A program made the position numbers and the translations under genes. Below are positions 1-6,345 of a DNA stretch of 31,079 nt, in pieces. The stretch is from a virus. Location: the IMG/VR virus record IMGVR_UViG_3300030109_002348, positions 1 through 31,079 of that record. One strand, 5' to 3'. Within the stretch, counting starts at the first letter, position 1, and every line of letters begins with the position of its first letter. A model generated the notes under the pieces. That model saw nothing but the letters and a program-made list of their open reading frames with translations. It did not search any database and was not told the origin of the DNA.

Positions 1-146
1 TCCAAGTCCAGACGCTTGCCTCTCTCAGGTCCGGTCTCGGCTATATCAATGATAACAGGCTTGTAGTTGTCAGTGTTGCCCCTGCTCCAATTATCGCTGA
101 GCACATCAACCACAGCATCAATGCCCTCTTTGAACGTCGCTACCAT
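1..146 (-). CDS. Candidate tail-completion / neck protein, N-terminal part only
   Basis: This is an ATG-started reading frame that runs off the left edge, leaving about 48 N-terminal residues. The start lies 2 bases after the stop of the upstream gene, which is the normal spacing in this operon. The visible part begins MVATFKEGIDAVVDVL and continues with a 'NW..GNTDNYKP' segment. That pattern is typical of small phage tail-completion or minor tail proteins, which often carry an N-terminal helix followed by 'nT.n.kP'. Its place after the capsid and connector genes agrees with a neck or tail role. The function is inferred from position and a weak sequence pattern. Confidence 0.6.
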   Translation of the reverse strand, partial: MVATFKEGIDAVVDVLSDNWSRGNTDNYKPVIIDIAETGPERGKRLDL

Positions 147-148
147 GA

Positions 149-481
149 TTAGAACTCCATGAACTCTTTCTTCTTCTTCTCACGGTCATAAGCGTCGTGG
201 TCAGGGAGAATGACGCCTCCCTCGTTTCTTAGTTTATACTCAATTAATATAGGGGATTCAGTCATCATTCTTCGGTTGACCCTATCCTGCAATAGGGCCT
301 CGTCCTCGAACGATAAGTCATCACCATCAAGACCCCTCTCGGTTCTCTCTACAGCCTCCCTGTAGTCAGAGCCCTCTGTTACTGCTTTCTGTATTTCTTG
401 CTGGACATCGCCACTGCCTAGTGCAGCATCGAGTGTCTTCTTCCACTCAGCATAGACAAGTCTCTCCATTTCTTTACTCAA
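149..481 (-). CDS. Hypothetical 110-aa protein of the head-tail junction region
   Basis: I do not recognise this family. The protein is acidic and helical, with a Lys-rich run (REKKKKEF) close to the C-terminus. The start is probably TTG: the motif AGAGGTGATT ends about 4 bases before it, inside the end of the upstream connector gene, so the two genes overlap by 8 bases. There is no signal peptide or membrane segment. Lying between a connector-like protein and a tail-completion candidate, it may be a small neck or head-closure component. That role rests on position only. Confidence 0.6.
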   Translation of the reverse strand: MSKEMERLVYAEWKKTLDAALGSGDVQQEIQKAVTEGSDYREAVERTERGLDGDDLSFEDEALLQDRVNRRMMTESPILIEYKLRNEGGVILPDHDAYDREKKKKEFMEF

Positions 482-2039
482 AGGAAATCACCTCTATGTA
501 TCTAGGTAGAGTCCTATCGATGTCTTGTCTGTATAGTTGTATCTTAGATGACAGGTCAACGTTCTGAGTTCCCTCTGGTATGAGGACGCTTCTGTCATCG
601 CTTAGTAGTAACTCGATGGCGACCATCTTAGTACAAACGTCCTCAATGGCTTTCTCCACGTATCGCTCACCGTAGATGTATGCGACCTTGATTGCGTTCC
701 ACTCGAAGAACGGGTATGAGTTGTTGAAGTAGACTATGCCCATCTCATGGTCTACCCAGTAGTCCCTCAGTCTTGCCCTATCACCGCTAGAACTACCACC
801 CTGCAAGTCAACTTGTAGTATGTTTTGTGTTACGGTGAGTCCATTCAAATCGTCTACGGAAGAGCCTATGACAGAAGCGCACCCAGTGAATGTTGTGGCT
901 GTCTTACCTGTGTATCTAATAGCGGTATCACCAACGGATAGAACCCCAGCAGAAACAAATCCAGATGTCGAGTCAACGGTTAAGACAGTCGTTGTAGCAT
1001 TGCTGACAGTTGCAGTTCTCGTTTGTACTTGGTCTAACTCGATACTGCTGTCTGTAACAACAACGCTACAAGATTCACCTGCTTGAGTAGACCGCATACT
1101 AGTGACTTTGACTTGACCACTACCGTAGTCTGCATTGGCCGTGGCTAGGAACTCGTTATGCAAAGCGACGTTGGACGTGCTTCCTTCTAGTGTGAATGCG
1201 GGTGCAAACTCAACGGCTGCCTTGCTGACCCTGTCTTCCTTGTTAATTAGGTCAGCAAGATTCTGTGCTGTAGTTATCATGTCGAAATCTGCTCTCCATT
1301 GTCCGGTTCCTGTGCCTGTTGTGAGTGTAGCCGCAGTACCATTGCCGGGGGACATAACGATAGAGCCAGACAACGAACGTGGGTCGTCTGGTATCTTGAT
1401 ACGGAACTCAGCAGCACCTATCTCTCTGTAGTCATCACCTTGCCACAGTTCAACTCGTAGCAACTGTTGTACGTTTCTGAATAATAGGGGCGCTGTACCA
1501 ACGTAATCAGTGTAGTATCGACGCCTGTACGGTTTGTATGTGTCGAAGTTAATGTACTCGGCAGAAACTAAATTAGGCCTCCATGAGTTGTGAGTCGTGT
1601 TATCTATTCTATCTTGTGCACGTAGAATGAGTTGCTTTACCTTCTCATGTGTGATGCCTCTGGTGCTTCCGTTTGTGAATGAGGCTTTGTTCTGTACGAA
1701 TGGATTATCAGCAGTCTGGTAATCAGTGTCGGTTATCGAATCAGCAAAACCAAGTCTGACTCCATTTATGTTTGAAGTTATAGTGGTAATTACCCTTTCC
1801 AAACCTAGAGGGTCAGCGTCACTGTATATCAGAATCGTGTCTCCTACTGCGAATCCGATGTTACGAAAGTCAGTTCCAGTAACGAAAACCCCTGTAGTAC
1901 CAGCGTCCGCCGCCATTGCCACTGCTTCTTGAGGACCTATCTCCAACAAGTCAGCGACTTTCTGTGGTGTGGTGTATGCAAGAGCATCAGGGTCAAGGGG
2001 TCTCGTCTCAGGCTCACCGGGACTGAATACTTGTGGCAT
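474..2039 (-). CDS. Candidate head-tail connector / structural protein with beta-rich insertion
   Basis: 521 aa. The N-terminal part (about residues 20-40, 'YTTPQKVADLLEIGPQEA') and the C-terminal helices (about 450-515, 'YVEKAIEDVCTKMVAIELL') look like the two ends of an alpha-helical head-tail connector. Between them is a long Thr/Ser/Gly-rich beta region. It includes 'GFVSAGVLSVGDTAIRYTGK...TFTG', a short beta motif common in phage virion proteins. The ATG overlaps the previous stop as TAATG. It lies downstream of the capsid gene and before a tail-completion candidate, so a neck adaptor or fibre-bearing connector is likely. It could instead be another neck or baseplate protein; no catalytic motif is visible. 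Confidence 0.6.
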   Translation of the reverse strand: MPQVFSPGEPETRPLDPDALAYTTPQKVADLLEIGPQEAVAMAADAGTTGVFVTGTDFRNIGFAVGDTILIYSDADPLGLERVITTITSNINGVRLGFADSITDTDYQTADNPFVQNKASFTNGSTRGITHEKVKQLILRAQDRIDNTTHNSWRPNLVSAEYINFDTYKPYRRRYYTDYVGTAPLLFRNVQQLLRVELWQGDDYREIGAAEFRIKIPDDPRSLSGSIVMSPGNGTAATLTTGTGTGQWRADFDMITTAQNLADLINKEDRVSKAAVEFAPAFTLEGSTSNVALHNEFLATANADYGSGQVKVTSMRSTQAGESCSVVVTDSSIELDQVQTRTATVSNATTTVLTVDSTSGFVSAGVLSVGDTAIRYTGKTATTFTGCASVIGSSVDDLNGLTVTQNILQVDLQGGSSSGDRARLRDYWVDHEMGIVYFNNSYPFFEWNAIKVAYIYGERYVEKAIEDVCTKMVAIELLLSDDRSVLIPEGTQNVDLSSKIQLYRQDIDRTLPRYIEVISFE

Positions 2040-2338
2040 TAGAGCCTTGCCTCCTCATTTCTAGTTGCTAAATTATATTCCATTGGTCTGCTACAAGAAC
2101 CACAAGTTTCTCTCCACATAAAATGAAGGAAGCCACAGTGCTTGCACCTTGTACCAGAACCTATGTTAAGTATATCAGCGACGTCTTTGACGCGCTTGTT
2201 TTGTTTGCTTACAGTACCCTTCAAAGGATTGGGGTTGTCCCCAACCACTCCATCGTCGTACTTTATGTCCGAACGTACGTTTTGTTTCTGTGCTCTGGAT
2301 ATGTCTTCGATATCAAGTTCTCTCAATTCGAAACCCAT
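2039..2338 (-). CDS. Zinc-ribbon protein, 99 aa
   Basis: The C-terminal third holds CKHCGFLHFMWRETCGSC, two CxxC knuckles about 11 residues apart, a compact zinc ribbon. The N-terminal half is charged and probably disordered or helical (FELRELDIEDISRAQKQ). The ATG is preceded by GGTGAGGGG at a workable distance. The gene sits among small capsid-associated genes and is coupled to the connector by TAATG. Zinc-ribbon proteins in archaeal viruses may bind nucleic acid or stabilise virion contacts; this sequence does not say which. Confidence 0.65.
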   Translation of the reverse strand: MGFELRELDIEDISRAQKQNVRSDIKYDDGVVGDNPNPLKGTVSKQNKRVKDVADILNIGSGTRCKHCGFLHFMWRETCGSCSRPMEYNLATRNEEARL

Positions 2339-2353
2339 TCATACCCCTCACCA

Positions 2354-2548
2354 TCAAACGTATGTCACCAGTATGTAGACATTACCCAAAACCGTAAACG
2401 GGTCCGACGCTATCAGGCTGGTAGTGCTTGACGCATCACTCAACGTACCTACAGCAGTTGCTATGGTCGTTGACAGCGTGGACGTGTCACTGAACTCCTT
2501 CGGTGAGAAGGGTCCAACGACTTTGTACTTCGGTGTTAGGTTAGCCAT
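2354..2548 (-). CDS. Hypothetical 64-aa protein, possible minor capsid protein
   Basis: A short, Thr/Ser-rich, probably beta-structured protein with an aromatic and hydrophobic C-terminus (TVLGNVYILVTYV). The ATG has a clear GGTGACC ribosome-binding site 5 bases upstream, and the gaps to both neighbours are short, so I consider it real. It belongs to a run of small genes just after the major capsid gene, where decoration, fibre or head-completion proteins are usual. Nothing more specific can be read from it. Confidence 0.6.
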   Translation of the reverse strand: MANLTPKYKVVGPFSPKEFSDTSTLSTTIATAVGTLSDASSTTSLIASDPFTVLGNVYILVTYV

Positions 2549-2561
2549 TTAGGTCACCGCC

Positions 2562-2843
2562 TTAACTGCGGTGTCCCATAGCGAACCATGTGCCGTCTTG
2601 CCCGTTTACGTTCTGGATAACTAGGGAGGTGCCGTTGATGAGTGCGAACACTCCATCGACTCCTGCTCCAGTTCCAGCAGTTCCGCTTCCCGCAACTGCG
2701 TTGCATGCTACTATGTCGGCTAATAGACCAGATAGGTCGATAGTGCCTCCAGCATCGCTTCCGCCATTGGTAAAGGTTCCAGTAACCATTAGCAGGTTAC
2801 CCATTGTGTGTGGTCGTGTATCAATTGTACTTTCAAATGCCAT
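2562..2843 (-). CDS. Hypothetical 93-aa Gly/Ala/Thr-rich protein, possible decoration protein
   Basis: A low-complexity, beta-like composition (TGTFTNGGSDAGG, AGSGTAGTGAG) ending in 'NGQDGTWFAMGHRS'. It contains no Cys pair of metal-binding type and no membrane segment. AAAGGAGGA precedes the ATG, one of the strongest ribosome-binding sites here and consistent with high expression. With the 142-aa gene nearer the capsid gene it has the size and composition of a capsid decoration or cement protein. That assignment is inference. Confidence 0.62.
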   Translation of the reverse strand: MAFESTIDTRPHTMGNLLMVTGTFTNGGSDAGGTIDLSGLLADIVACNAVAGSGTAGTGAGVDGVFALINGTSLVIQNVNGQDGTWFAMGHRS

Positions 2844-2847
2844 TTAT

Positions 2848-3261
2848 TTATTCCTCCTTTATTATTTCCTCGACTGGTTCTTCGACGATTTCTTCTACTG
2901 GGGCCTCTTCTACTACGGCCTCCGGTACGACTACGGGGGCAGGTGGGTTAAGGACCTTGTCAACCAGACCCAATAGTTTGGTCTTAGTTTTGTATCCTCC
3001 ACCCACGCTGCTTCCGTTATCTTCAAGCCATTTGATGATATTGGCTCTTGTCCAACCATCATCTGGCAATCCGTCTCCATTCGAGTCAATGTGGACTCCT
3101 TCGTCTCCCTCAATCAGAAACACTGCGTCACTGATTTTCCTACGGAATTCGTCTAGCCATTCCTGACTGACTTCCCTTTTCTGTCCACGAATGAATGCCG
3201 GGACCTTTGGGTCCGGGCTCTTCCTCTCGTAGTAGGGTCCTTTGTAGGTCATGTGGGGCAC
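2848..3261 (-). CDS. HeH/SAP-like domain protein with Ca-binding-like loop and acidic tail
   Basis: 137 aa in three parts. Residues about 55-70 read HIDSNGDGLPDDG, a Dx(N)xDG loop resembling EF-hand or thrombospondin type-3 calcium sites. Residues about 68-105 (WTRANIIKWLEDNG...TKTKLLGLVDKVL) fit a helix-extension-helix (HeH/LEM/SAP-like) fold, often found in small phage proteins next to the capsid gene. The tail is repetitive Pro/Val/Glu (VVEEAPVEEIVEEP). The start is GTG: GAGGTGG lies 5 bases upstream of it and too far from the ATG three codons later. The role may be head-tail joining or capsid accessory. Confidence 0.65.
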   Translation of the reverse strand: MPHMTYKGPYYERKSPDPKVPAFIRGQKREVSQEWLDEFRRKISDAVFLIEGDEGVHIDSNGDGLPDDGWTRANIIKWLEDNGSSVGGGYKTKTKLLGLVDKVLNPPAPVVVPEAVVEEAPVEEIVEEPVEEIIKEE

Positions 3262-3272
3262 GAAAGACCACC

Positions 3273-3701
3273 TCAGACTACCACTAGCAGTAATTCTGCT
3301 CCAGTCGTGTCGTTAGTAGTACCGTCAGTTGTTGCCTCTATGTCGAAGGTCAGTACAAGGTCGCTGGTTTTTACCACTGCAAAGTTAGCAGTTGCGTCCG
3401 CGTGCTGTCCTACTACTGTTAGGATTTTGCTGCAAGAGCCGCTTAGGGTAAGAGTCTCGCCTTCTGCTAGAGCGCTGTTCATTGTCACAGCGACTAGCCT
3501 TGGGCTTCTTCTGTCTACTACCTGTGTGTTAGTTGCTTGGAAACCGTCTAGGTTACCGGGGTAACCAGCAGTTGCCTGTCCGTCGAGCCATAGTGTCTCG
3601 CTTTCGTCATTGCCAGCCCATAGACCAAGGTCTAGGTTGACCGTGGTGGTAGCGCTGCCGCTTGTTGTGTATGTTATTCCTCTGTGTGTTGTTGCTGCCA
3701 T
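3273..3701 (-). CDS. Probable capsid decoration/accessory protein, 142 aa
   Basis: Lies directly after the major capsid gene, with GAGGTGA 6 bases before the ATG. The sequence is Thr/Ser/Gly-rich with alternating hydrophobics and looks beta-structured (TTTVNLDLGLWAGNDES, VVKTSDLVLTFDIEA). There is no enzymatic motif, signal peptide or membrane helix. Small beta-rich proteins in this position in HK97-type viruses are commonly head decoration proteins, and that is my best guess. Its stop overlaps the ribosome-binding site of the next gene. Confidence 0.65.
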   Translation of the reverse strand: MAATTHRGITYTTSGSATTTVNLDLGLWAGNDESETLWLDGQATAGYPGNLDGFQATNTQVVDRRSPRLVAVTMNSALAEGETLTLSGSCSKILTVVGQHADATANFAVVKTSDLVLTFDIEATTDGTTNDTTGAELLLVVV

Positions 3702-3735
3702 ATCATTTCACCTCTTTATTATCTCCTCTGCAACC

Positions 3736-4875
3736 TCACTTTAGGTCACGAATACTCCCTTGTGCGCCGAAGAAAGTGGTCCATATCTCACCCATGGTTC
3801 GGTATAGTCCCTCTTGACCCAATCTGTTGATTGCGAATGGGTCGCCAGTCTCGATTCCGCTCTCGAAGTACTGCGTTGGTATTGCAGTGCTAAAGTAGAG
3901 GTAGTCTGTATCTAGGTAGTAAATCTTGGATAGGTTTCCGTCGTCATCCATGTCCTTGGTTGGGATGATTGGTACACCGTTGTAGGTTGCGACGATGAAT
4001 CCGGCTTCCATACCGGGAACACCTTTCACACCGTTGTAGGTTGGTGTAACTCTCTTCTCTTCCATGAACCTCTGCTGGGACTGTAGTAGTTGCTGTAGTC
4101 TCATTAGAGTGTCGTATCCAGTTAGCATGACCTTGGGGTTTCCACCACGCTCCCAGATTTGCTGGAACAATGTGTCCAGTTGGTCTAGGGATAGCGTTCG
4201 GTCAGTACCACCGCTGTCACAGTTGACTTCTGCGTCAGACCATGAGTTAGCGGACCTGTCGATGCTGTATAGGTCCATATCTGCGTCTGCGCTCACGTGA
4301 GTTGTACCGCCTCCCATTGCTGAGTGGCTTGCAGTAACTCGGTCTAGTGACTCGAAGTTGTTTGCTGCTGGTGTGTCGACGTCTGTTAGAAGCATCTTGT
4401 TGACCATCTCTGCGTGGTGCTTACCCATCTCTTCCTTTAGGACTGCTCGGATGTCTCCCAATCCGTCGTCCCTGTCTGCTAGGAAGATAGCTGTCTCAGA
4501 CATATCGAACGTGTGTGCGATAGTCTTTGGCTTTGCAGCGATGTGCTGGAAGGTAGGCTTCACAGTGTCTGGTAGTATTGCATTCTCAGCTACACCACCG
4601 TGGACTACACCTGCGTTAGGCTTGTCTGTGATAACTCTCCAACCACTCCTGTCCCAAGGTCTCTTGGGTAGGATGCTGAAAGCGTTGAACTCTTGGTTTA
4701 GTTGCGACCAGACCTTGCGACCGTAGATTGCTTGGTATGTACCAGCAGTCGTGGACAGCATAGGACTGTCAGCCTTGAGCAACTCGCTACCGGAGTAGGA
4801 GTAACCCATTGCGTTTCCGGCGCCATAGTAATAGCGCTCCATGTCAGTTATTGTTCGTACGTAATCTCTTGCCAT
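3736..4875 (-). CDS. Major capsid protein, HK97 fold
   Basis: 379 aa, the usual size for an HK97-fold major capsid protein, located immediately after a prohead protease and scaffold gene. Supporting features are a helical N-terminal arm, a 'MSETAIFLADRDDGLGDIRAVLKEEMGKH' spine-helix-like segment near residues 125-155, a beta-rich P-domain (IWERGGNPKVMLTGYDTLMRLQQLL), and a C-terminal 'GLYRTMGEIWTTFFGAQGSI' region. The ATG follows GAGGTGA at ideal spacing. It forms the icosahedral shell. The call rests mainly on synteny and overall pattern, so a profile search would firm it up. No fusion or truncation is apparent. Confidence 0.85.
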   Translation of the reverse strand: MARDYVRTITDMERYYYGAGNAMGYSYSGSELLKADSPMLSTTAGTYQAIYGRKVWSQLNQEFNAFSILPKRPWDRSGWRVITDKPNAGVVHGGVAENAILPDTVKPTFQHIAAKPKTIAHTFDMSETAIFLADRDDGLGDIRAVLKEEMGKHHAEMVNKMLLTDVDTPAANNFESLDRVTASHSAMGGGTTHVSADADMDLYSIDRSANSWSDAEVNCDSGGTDRTLSLDQLDTLFQQIWERGGNPKVMLTGYDTLMRLQQLLQSQQRFMEEKRVTPTYNGVKGVPGMEAGFIVATYNGVPIIPTKDMDDDGNLSKIYYLDTDYLYFSTAIPTQYFESGIETGDPFAINRLGQEGLYRTMGEIWTTFFGAQGSIRDLK

Positions 4876-4892
4876 ATTTCTTCACCTCTTAT

Positions 4893-5753
4893 TTACTCCG
4901 GGTTGAATGCCCTTGTAGCCAGATTGTGGACTTCACTCCATGACATTCTGGCTAGGTCTTCTGTTGAAGGCACGCTGACTGTTGGCTCTGCTGACTTCTG
5001 AATGGTTTCACCCACTGCTGGTGCAACGCCTGCCTCGATTCTCTCGGTCAGTGCTTCAATTGATTTCTGTAGGTCTGCTAGAGGACCGCGTGCATCGTAT
5101 GCTGCTGCCTCGGCTTTTGCGATTTCCTCTTGGCGCTCGTTTGAGTAGCGACTTGCAAAGTGGCTCTCAAGGCTTCCTCGGAACTCCTGCTCTAGTGCAG
5201 CAGCCTTGTAGACTTCGTATGCGGCCTCTACATCTGCGTCACTAACAAGTGCTGGGTCTAGATAGTCAGATTTCTTGACTTCTTTCTTACCACCGCTACC
5301 GGTTGTTCTGGAAATAGCGTTAGTAGAGGGAGCACCGTTTTCTTGTGCTCGGCCTTTTACTTGACCACCGAAGTAGTCAGCACCGTCTCCAATAGACTCT
5401 GGTGTGGAACCCAAGTTAGCTTTGGCGAGGTCATCGAAATGGGCTCTTGCGCCATCGATGTCGACTCCACCGCTCTTTAGGGTGTCTTCCATCCAGTTGA
5501 GGTAATCTGAAGTAATGACATCGGAAAACTCTTCAGACTTTTTCTTGTCTTCTTTGTCCTCTTCTTTCTTGTCTTCGCCCTTCATGTAGGCTTTCTCTTT
5601 GTCATCCTTATCCTCGTCTTTGCTGTCTTTCTTGCTTTCCATGTGTTCTTTCAGACCTTCGGGCATACCCTTCTCCATGGAGTCGAGTCTTCCTTCTAGA
5701 CGAGAGAGCACATCGCTCATCTGTTTCATCATGTCGTCATTTTCTTCTGTCAT
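4893..5753 (-). CDS. Nested internal-start scaffold protein (286 aa), in frame with protease
   Basis: Within the protease-scaffold gene, Met179 is preceded by AAGGAGA, 7 bases upstream, a better ribosome-binding site than that of the full gene. Initiation here would give the scaffold without the protease, exactly at the domain boundary. Nested scaffolds of this kind are known in tailed phages (lambda C/Nu3 and relatives). The product would be acidic and coiled-coil with the WSEVH C-terminal motif. The signal is clear but translation from it is inferred. Confidence 0.5.
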   Translation of the reverse strand: MTEENDDMMKQMSDVLSRLEGRLDSMEKGMPEGLKEHMESKKDSKDEDKDDKEKAYMKGEDKKEEDKEDKKKSEEFSDVITSDYLNWMEDTLKSGGVDIDGARAHFDDLAKANLGSTPESIGDGADYFGGQVKGRAQENGAPSTNAISRTTGSGGKKEVKKSDYLDPALVSDADVEAAYEVYKAAALEQEFRGSLESHFASRYSNERQEEIAKAEAAAYDARGPLADLQKSIEALTERIEAGVAPAVGETIQKSAEPTVSVPSTEDLARMSWSEVHNLATRAFNPE

Positions 5754-6287
5754 GTTTATGTCTCCTTTATCTTCTTTTAATATGCTAAAAGTTGCTTCTG
5801 GGTTTATTCCTTTTTCACAAATAGTGATTTCGTGTAGTTCAAGTTTACTGATTTCTTGGTAGTCGCCCCTTTTTGGGTCCGATTTCCTCATTCGCTTGAA
5901 TGCTTGGCCTCCGATGCTGAATCCCCTTAGACTTCCCTTGCGTATTTCCGCTGAGACTTCCTTGGCCTTCTCGATGTCACTTCTGAGTTGTACTACAACA
6001 AACATCCCGACATCGTCGACTTCGCTTTTCCATAACCTCCCTTCACTATCTGTGTAATTTGGAACAACTTCTCCGACTTGTATATTTGAGTGCGCTAGTT
6101 GGACGTTTCTGTACTTCGGGTCTTCCATGAACTTCTGAAATGCGTCCTTCAATGCCCCCCTTGTGATTATATCGCCCTGCTTGTCAACCAACTCGACACT
6201 GGCGTAACCAGCGACAATGAGGTCTCTTCCACCCTTGAGGAGGGAAATCGACTCATCTCTTCTGAGTAGTTGCTCACTTAGGACCAC
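4893..6287 (-). CDS. Prohead maturation protease fused to scaffold domain
   Basis: 464 aa. Residues 20-172 are a prohead serine protease of the HK97/XkdF-like kind: 'GYASVELVDKQGDI' at the start of the fold, His66 in LAHSNIQVGEV, Ser124 in RGFSIGG, and an acidic LELHEI segment at 149-154. Residues about 179-464 are charged, coiled-coil and low-complexity (Lys/Glu/Asp-rich 200-255), as expected for a scaffold. The protein would template prohead assembly, then cleave scaffold and capsid arms. It begins at GTG with only a weak AAGGTCA upstream. The C-terminus ends in ARMSWSEVHNLA, a motif repeated in the gene at 12343-12684. An internal start may also make the scaffold alone. Confidence 0.85.
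   Translation of the reverse strand: MVLSEQLLRRDESISLLKGGRDLIVAGYASVELVDKQGDIITRGALKDAFQKFMEDPKYRNVQLAHSNIQVGEVVPNYTDSEGRLWKSEVDDVGMFVVVQLRSDIEKAKEVSAEIRKGSLRGFSIGGQAFKRMRKSDPKRGDYQEISKLELHEITICEKGINPEATFSILKEDKGDINMTEENDDMMKQMSDVLSRLEGRLDSMEKGMPEGLKEHMESKKDSKDEDKDDKEKAYMKGEDKKEEDKEDKKKSEEFSDVITSDYLNWMEDTLKSGGVDIDGARAHFDDLAKANLGSTPESIGDGADYFGGQVKGRAQENGAPSTNAISRTTGSGGKKEVKKSDYLDPALVSDADVEAAYEVYKAAALEQEFRGSLESHFASRYSNERQEEIAKAEAAAYDARGPLADLQKSIEALTERIEAGVAPAVGETIQKSAEPTVSVPSTEDLARMSWSEVHNLATRAFNPE
5761..5767 (-). promoter_or_regulatory. Internal ribosome-binding site for nested scaffold
   Basis: AAGGAGA lies within the protease-scaffold gene and is followed by 7 bases and an in-frame ATG at 5753. 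It falls where the protease fold ends and the low-complexity scaffold begins. Confidence 0.5.
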
Positions 6288-6345
6288 TGACCTTGCGTTG
6301 GTTTGTCATACTACTTATACCGCTCGCAGTACTAACTGCAAGGTT
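6288..6345 (-). promoter_or_regulatory. Intergenic gap with hairpin and possible TATA-like element before protease/capsid genes
   Basis: A 58-base gap between the giant gene and the protease, among the longer gaps in a window where most are under 20 bases. It holds a 5-bp inverted repeat, GCAGT/ACTGC, at 6326-6339, and on the minus strand TATAAGTAG at 6319-6311, about 24 bases before the GTG start. An archaeal-type promoter for the capsid genes, or a processing hairpin, is possible. Both signals are short and could be chance. Confidence 0.25.
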
